38,670 bases of DNA, from positions 1 to 38,670 of the forward strand of contig JAEXPQ010000080.1 in the NCBI GenBank assembly GCA_023446735.1. Direction: 5' to 3'. Position 1 is the first letter of the stretch. The number at the start of each line of letters is the position of its first letter. A program made the translations under genes and the position numbers. This DNA comes from Verrucomicrobiota bacterium. GTDB taxonomy: Bacteria > Verrucomicrobiota > Verrucomicrobiia > Opitutales > Opitutaceae. Of this stretch, positions 35,834-38,670 are shown in pieces. The notes beneath the pieces are model-generated. The model had not been told where the DNA came from. It was given only the letters and a program-made list of their open reading frames with translations, and made no database searches.

Positions 35834-36273
35834 TAGTCGGAAAAAAACCGCCCGATGGTGCGGGTCGTGTGGTGGCCGTCAATCAGCATTGCTTATTAAT
35901 TGTGCAGCCGCAGATGGAATTTTCTAATCGTCGCCTTCGGCCAGTTCTTCAGCTGAAACGCCAGGTCGGCGGCGCCCGGGCAGGTTTCGCGAGTGGGCTT
36001 CTGGGGAATCCAGCCCAGGACCGCGCGAGCCATTCAGTACAGCTTGGGTGGTCCGTGGCGGGGATTCCAAGGTATCGCTTGGTGCACGTGCCATGCCGAT
36101 TCGGTGGGACGGAGCCGTGGTCGCACTCGTTTCCCGGCCTCGCCGCGTTCCCGAAGGCAGCACGTCGGCCTGTGGGCCTCCGCGGCGCGAGCGTTCGCCA
36201 CCGGTTGCCATGCCGTTGTCGGGACAGGCCAAACGCCACCACGCCCGGCCGCCGGTACTGTTCGAGTGGCGAC
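35834..36273. other. 440-nt spacer upstream of the OadG-like gene
   Basis: No gene of known family is seen. A 45-codon minus-strand frame (35896-36033) starts MARAVLGWIPQKPTRETC and ends LRLHN. It has a partly protein-like make-up but no ribosome binding site. Part of the stretch near 35880-35935 is AT-richer than the surroundings and holds AATTAATAA, a likely promoter core for the OadG-like gene and oadB. The rest looks non-coding. A structured leader cannot be excluded. Confidence 0.45.
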
Positions 36274-37167
36274 TCAGCGCGGTCGAACCAGCTTCAGGTC
36301 GGACCACTCGCCGAGTGTGCGGCTCTCGAGTGTCCAGCCGGGAGCGACGGTCGCGAAGTCGCGGCGCACCGCTTCGATCTCGGTGGCGAGAATTCCGCTG
36401 AGCACCAGCCAGCCCCCGGGGGCGACGGCGGCAACGAGCTCGCGGGCGAACTCGCGCAGGACGTTGGCGAGGATATTGGCCATCAGCAGATCGGCCGGTG
36501 CGCCCTTCAGGCCGGTGATGAGGTTGCCGACGAAGAAATCCACCTCGCCGGTCACACCGTTGAGGGCGGCGTTTTCATGGCTCACTGCCACCGCCTCCGG
36601 ATCGTTGTCGAATCCGGCCACCGGCGCGAAGCCGAGCTTCACCGCCGAGATCGCGAGGATGCCCGAGCCGCAGCCGGCATCGACGACCCGGCGACCGGAG
36701 AGCTTGCCGCCCGCCGCGCGCACCGCCTCGGCATACGCCACCATCCGCTCGCAGCATAGGCGGGTGGTCTCGTGGTTGCCCGTGCCGAAGGCCATGCCGG
36801 GGTCGAGCAACACCGCGACTTCTCCCCGCGGCAACGCGTACGAGCCGCGTTCCCAGACCGGGACCCAGTGCATGCGGCCGAAGCTCCACGGCTTGAAATG
36901 CAGCTTGTAGCTCTCGCGCCAGTCCGTGTCCGCCACGGGCGTGATGGTGGGTTCGGCGAGATCGGCGATGTCGCGCAAGTCGCGCCGGGCGCGGGCGACC
37001 GCCGCGCGCACCGCGGCTTCGTCGGGGAAATAGCTGCCGAGCCAGGCGCTGGCCGTGGGCCGGTCCTCGAACACGCCCCAGTCGGAGTTCTCGGCCTCGG
37101 CGAAGGCGTTCTCCACCGCCTCGGCGGCGGCGACGGGGATCGGGATGCGGGCTTCGACGAGGCTCAT
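36274..37167 (-). CDS. prmA: Ribosomal protein L11 methyltransferase PrmA
   Basis: The 297-aa enzyme has the PrmA N-terminal substrate-binding domain (1-90). The linker signature is LLDPGMAFGTGNHETTRLC (Asp122 to Cys138). The SAM motif is VVDAGCGSGILAISAVKLG (from 161). It continues with DNDPEAVAVSHENAALNGV and the NPPF-like block LMANILANVLREFA. PrmA trimethylates several amino groups of L11. The start is ATG at 37167, 8 nt after purN. Length and domain order are normal. Confidence 0.93.
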   Translation of the reverse strand: MSLVEARIPIPVAAAEAVENAFAEAENSDWGVFEDRPTASAWLGSYFPDEAAVRAAVARARRDLRDIADLAEPTITPVADTDWRESYKLHFKPWSFGRMHWVPVWERGSYALPRGEVAVLLDPGMAFGTGNHETTRLCCERMVAYAEAVRAAGGKLSGRRVVDAGCGSGILAISAVKLGFAPVAGFDNDPEAVAVSHENAALNGVTGEVDFFVGNLITGLKGAPADLLMANILANVLREFARELVAAVAPGGWLVLSGILATEIEAVRRDFATVAPGWTLESRTLGEWSDLKLVRPR

Positions 37168-37175
37168 GGGAAGGT

Positions 37176-37754
37176 TCAGGTTCCCCGCCGGCTCAGGCGG
37201 GCGATCACGGCCGGCAGCAGGCGGTGCTCGGCGGCGTGGATCTTCGCGGCGAGGGTCTCCAGGGTGTCCGTTTCTTCGATGCGCACGGCTTCCTGATCGA
37301 GGATACGGCCGCCGTCGACCGTGGCGTCGACCTCGTGGACGGTGCAGCCGGTGATCTTCACCCCGTGGCGGAACGCCTGGCCGATGCCGTCGAGCCCCGG
37401 GAAACTCGGGAGCAGGCTCGGGTGGAGGTTGATGATCCGGCCGGCGAAGGCCTCAAGGAAGCGCGGTTTGAGCACGCGCATGAAGCCGGCGAGCACGACC
37501 AGGTCGGGCTGCGCGGCGCGGAGGGCGGCGATGAAGCGTTCCTCGCCGGCGCCTTCGAGTTTGGTCTTGAACGGCGCGGGGTCGACGAACTGCGCGGGCA
37601 CGCCGAAACGTGGCCCCAGTTCGAGCATGCGGGCGTCGGGCTTGTCGCAGAAGAGGCCGACGACTTGGGCGTGCCCGAGCCGGCCCTCGCGCTCGGCGGC
37701 GAGGATGGCCTCGGCGTTCGAGCCGCGGCCGGAACCGAGGAGGACGATGCGCAT
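37176..37754 (-). CDS. purN: Phosphoribosylglycinamide formyltransferase PurN
   Basis: The 192-aa enzyme adds formate to GAR from 10-formyl-THF in purine synthesis. The start MRIVLLGSGRGSN is typical. Catalytic Asn109, His111 (INLHPSLLPSFPG) and Asp147 (VDATVDGGRIL) correspond to Asn106, His108 and Asp144 of the E. coli enzyme. An in-frame GTG at 37763 overlaps the dnaJ stop by 4 bp and is an alternative start adding 3 residues. The gene lies 5 nt after dnaJ and 8 nt before prmA, so the three are likely one operon. Confidence 0.95.
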   Translation of the reverse strand: MRIVLLGSGRGSNAEAILAAEREGRLGHAQVVGLFCDKPDARMLELGPRFGVPAQFVDPAPFKTKLEGAGEERFIAALRAAQPDLVVLAGFMRVLKPRFLEAFAGRIINLHPSLLPSFPGLDGIGQAFRHGVKITGCTVHEVDATVDGGRILDQEAVRIEETDTLETLAAKIHAAEHRLLPAVIARLSRRGT

Positions 37755-37759
37755 GGGGC

Positions 37760-38670
37760 TCACTGGAAGAACTTCTTGGCCTTCTCGAGGAAGCTCCGCG
37801 CCACCGGCGCGTCGGCGGCGCCGCAGGCGACGGCGAAGTCCTCGAGCTTCTTTCGCTGGTCGCTGTTGAGCGAAGTCGGCACCTCGACGTGCACCCGGAT
37901 GAGTTCATCGCCCGGAGGGCCGCCGCGCAGGTTGGGCAGACCGCGGCCCTTGAGCCGGAACGTCGTGCCGGACTGCGTGCCGGCCGGAATCTTGAGCGAT
38001 GCCTTGCCGGTGAGGGTCGGAACTTCGATCGTGCCACCAAGGGTGGCCAAGGTGAACTTGATCGGGATCTCGCAGAACAGGTCGTCGTTCTGGCGCTCGA
38101 ACACTTCATGCGCGGCGACGTGCAGCACGATGTAGAGGTCGCCGGGGCCGCCCTCGAGCGTGCCGGCTTCGCCATTGCCGGAAGAGCGCAGGCGCGTGCC
38201 GGTATCGACGCCGGGCGGGATCCGGACCTTGACCTTGGCATCCTGCTGGACGCGACCTTCGCCGCGGCACTTGGCGCAGGGTTTCTCGACTCGGGTGCCG
38301 GCTCCGCCGCAGGTCGGACAAGTCTGGCGAAACGTGAAGAAACCCCGGGAGGTGGTGACCTGGCCGTGACCCTGGCAGGTGACGCAGCGGACGCGCTTCG
38401 AACCGGGCTCGGCGCCCGAGCCGGAGCAGTGTTCGCATTCGGCCAGCTTGCGGAAGGTGATCTCCTTCTCGCAGCCGTTGGCCGCCTCCTCGAGCGTGAG
38501 TTCGAGGTCGTAACGCAGGTCGGCGCCGCGCTGCGGCCCGCCGCCGCCGCCACCGCCGCCGAAGAACTCCTCGAAGATACCGCCGCCCCCACCGCCGCCG
38601 CCGAAGACCTCGCGGAAGACGTCGAACGGGTCGTGGAAACCGCCGCCGCCAGGGCCGCGCGGTCCGGCGG
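37760..38670 (-). CDS. dnaJ: Chaperone DnaJ (5' end outside the window)
   Basis: The gene enters from the right edge without its start, so the J domain is not seen. In order there are a Gly/Phe-rich linker (GGGGFHDPFDVFREVFGGG...IFEEFFGGG) and then four CxxCxGxG zinc motifs: CEHCSGSG, CVTCQGHG, CPTCGGAG and CAKCRGEG. The C-terminal peptide-binding domain includes IPPGVDTGTRLRSSGNGEAG and ends FLEKAKKFFQ. DnaJ stimulates DnaK ATPase and delivers unfolded clients. It is followed closely by purN. Confidence 0.95.
   Translation of the reverse strand, partial: AGPRGPGGGGFHDPFDVFREVFGGGGGGGGIFEEFFGGGGGGGGPQRGADLRYDLELTLEEAANGCEKEITFRKLAECEHCSGSGAEPGSKRVRCVTCQGHGQVTTSRGFFTFRQTCPTCGGAGTRVEKPCAKCRGEGRVQQDAKVKVRIPPGVDTGTRLRSSGNGEAGTLEGGPGDLYIVLHVAAHEVFERQNDDLFCEIPIKFTLATLGGTIEVPTLTGKASLKIPAGTQSGTTFRLKGRGLPNLRGGPPGDELIRVHVEVPTSLNSDQRKKLEDFAVACGAADAPVARSFLEKAKKFFQ

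Noticed and set aside
35845..35870. Attenuator in the OadG-like leader
   Set aside because: The stem before the T7 run is only about 4 bp, too weak for a confident terminator or attenuator.

Overview
The window is high-GC DNA from a free-living bacterium. Gene content and style suggest a member of the Verrucomicrobiota, most likely Opitutales/Opitutaceae. The reasons are the secreted beta-propeller proteins (one ending in an FYRL-type C-terminal segment), the OadB plus NhaD-type sodium module, and many short dispersed repeat islands in spacers. The taxon is an inference; no rRNA gene is present.

Layout. 1-2.4 kb: hpf (-) with a textbook terminator, divergent from an SDR oxidoreductase and an RluA-type pseudouridine synthase. 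2.4-4.9 kb: thiG-thiH-thiS (-), with repeat-filled spacers. 4.9-9.9 kb: a TauE/SafE-like membrane protein, a small four-helix membrane protein, cysK (-) divergent from serA (+), then plsY. 10-15 kb: bacteriohemerythrin, an FRG-domain protein, tRNA-Arg(CCT), a membrane-anchored helical protein and a secreted PQQ-type beta-propeller. 14.8-19.7 kb: a SAM methyltransferase and an RsmB-type rRNA methyltransferase (-), aspS (+), and a short PAS/Cys-rich protein (-). 19.9-27.8 kb: a complete, tightly overlapping kdpA-kdpB-(54-aa small protein)-kdpC-kdpD-kdpE operon. 27.8-30.1 kb: a large secreted NHL-like protein. 30.4-32.5 kb: amtB-glnK behind a near-perfect sigma-54 promoter. 32.8-35.8 kb: an NhaD-type antiporter and an OadB sodium-pump subunit preceded by a 42-aa OadG-like gene. 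36.3-38.7 kb: dnaJ (cut by the window edge)-purN-prmA.

How the genes fit together. Most are core housekeeping: thiamin thiazole synthesis, serine and cysteine synthesis, phospholipid synthesis, translation and protein folding. There are three ion or nutrient uptake modules: K+ by Kdp with its own two-component system, NH4+ by AmtB/GlnK under nitrogen control, and Na+ by OadB/NhaD.

The most notable points are these. (i) cysK has no in-frame stop before its own terminator, and a one-base change in a C7 tract would restore one. (ii) A 7-bp tandem repeat of 8 units lies inside a methyltransferase gene, where copy-number change would shift the frame. (iii) Two tiny membrane-protein genes (54 and 42 aa) sit in ion-transport operons. 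(iv) A sigma-54 promoter fixes the amtB start. (v) At least six kinds of short tandem or inverted repeat island fill the spacers. I found no CRISPR array, transposase, integrase or obvious multi-gene defence island.
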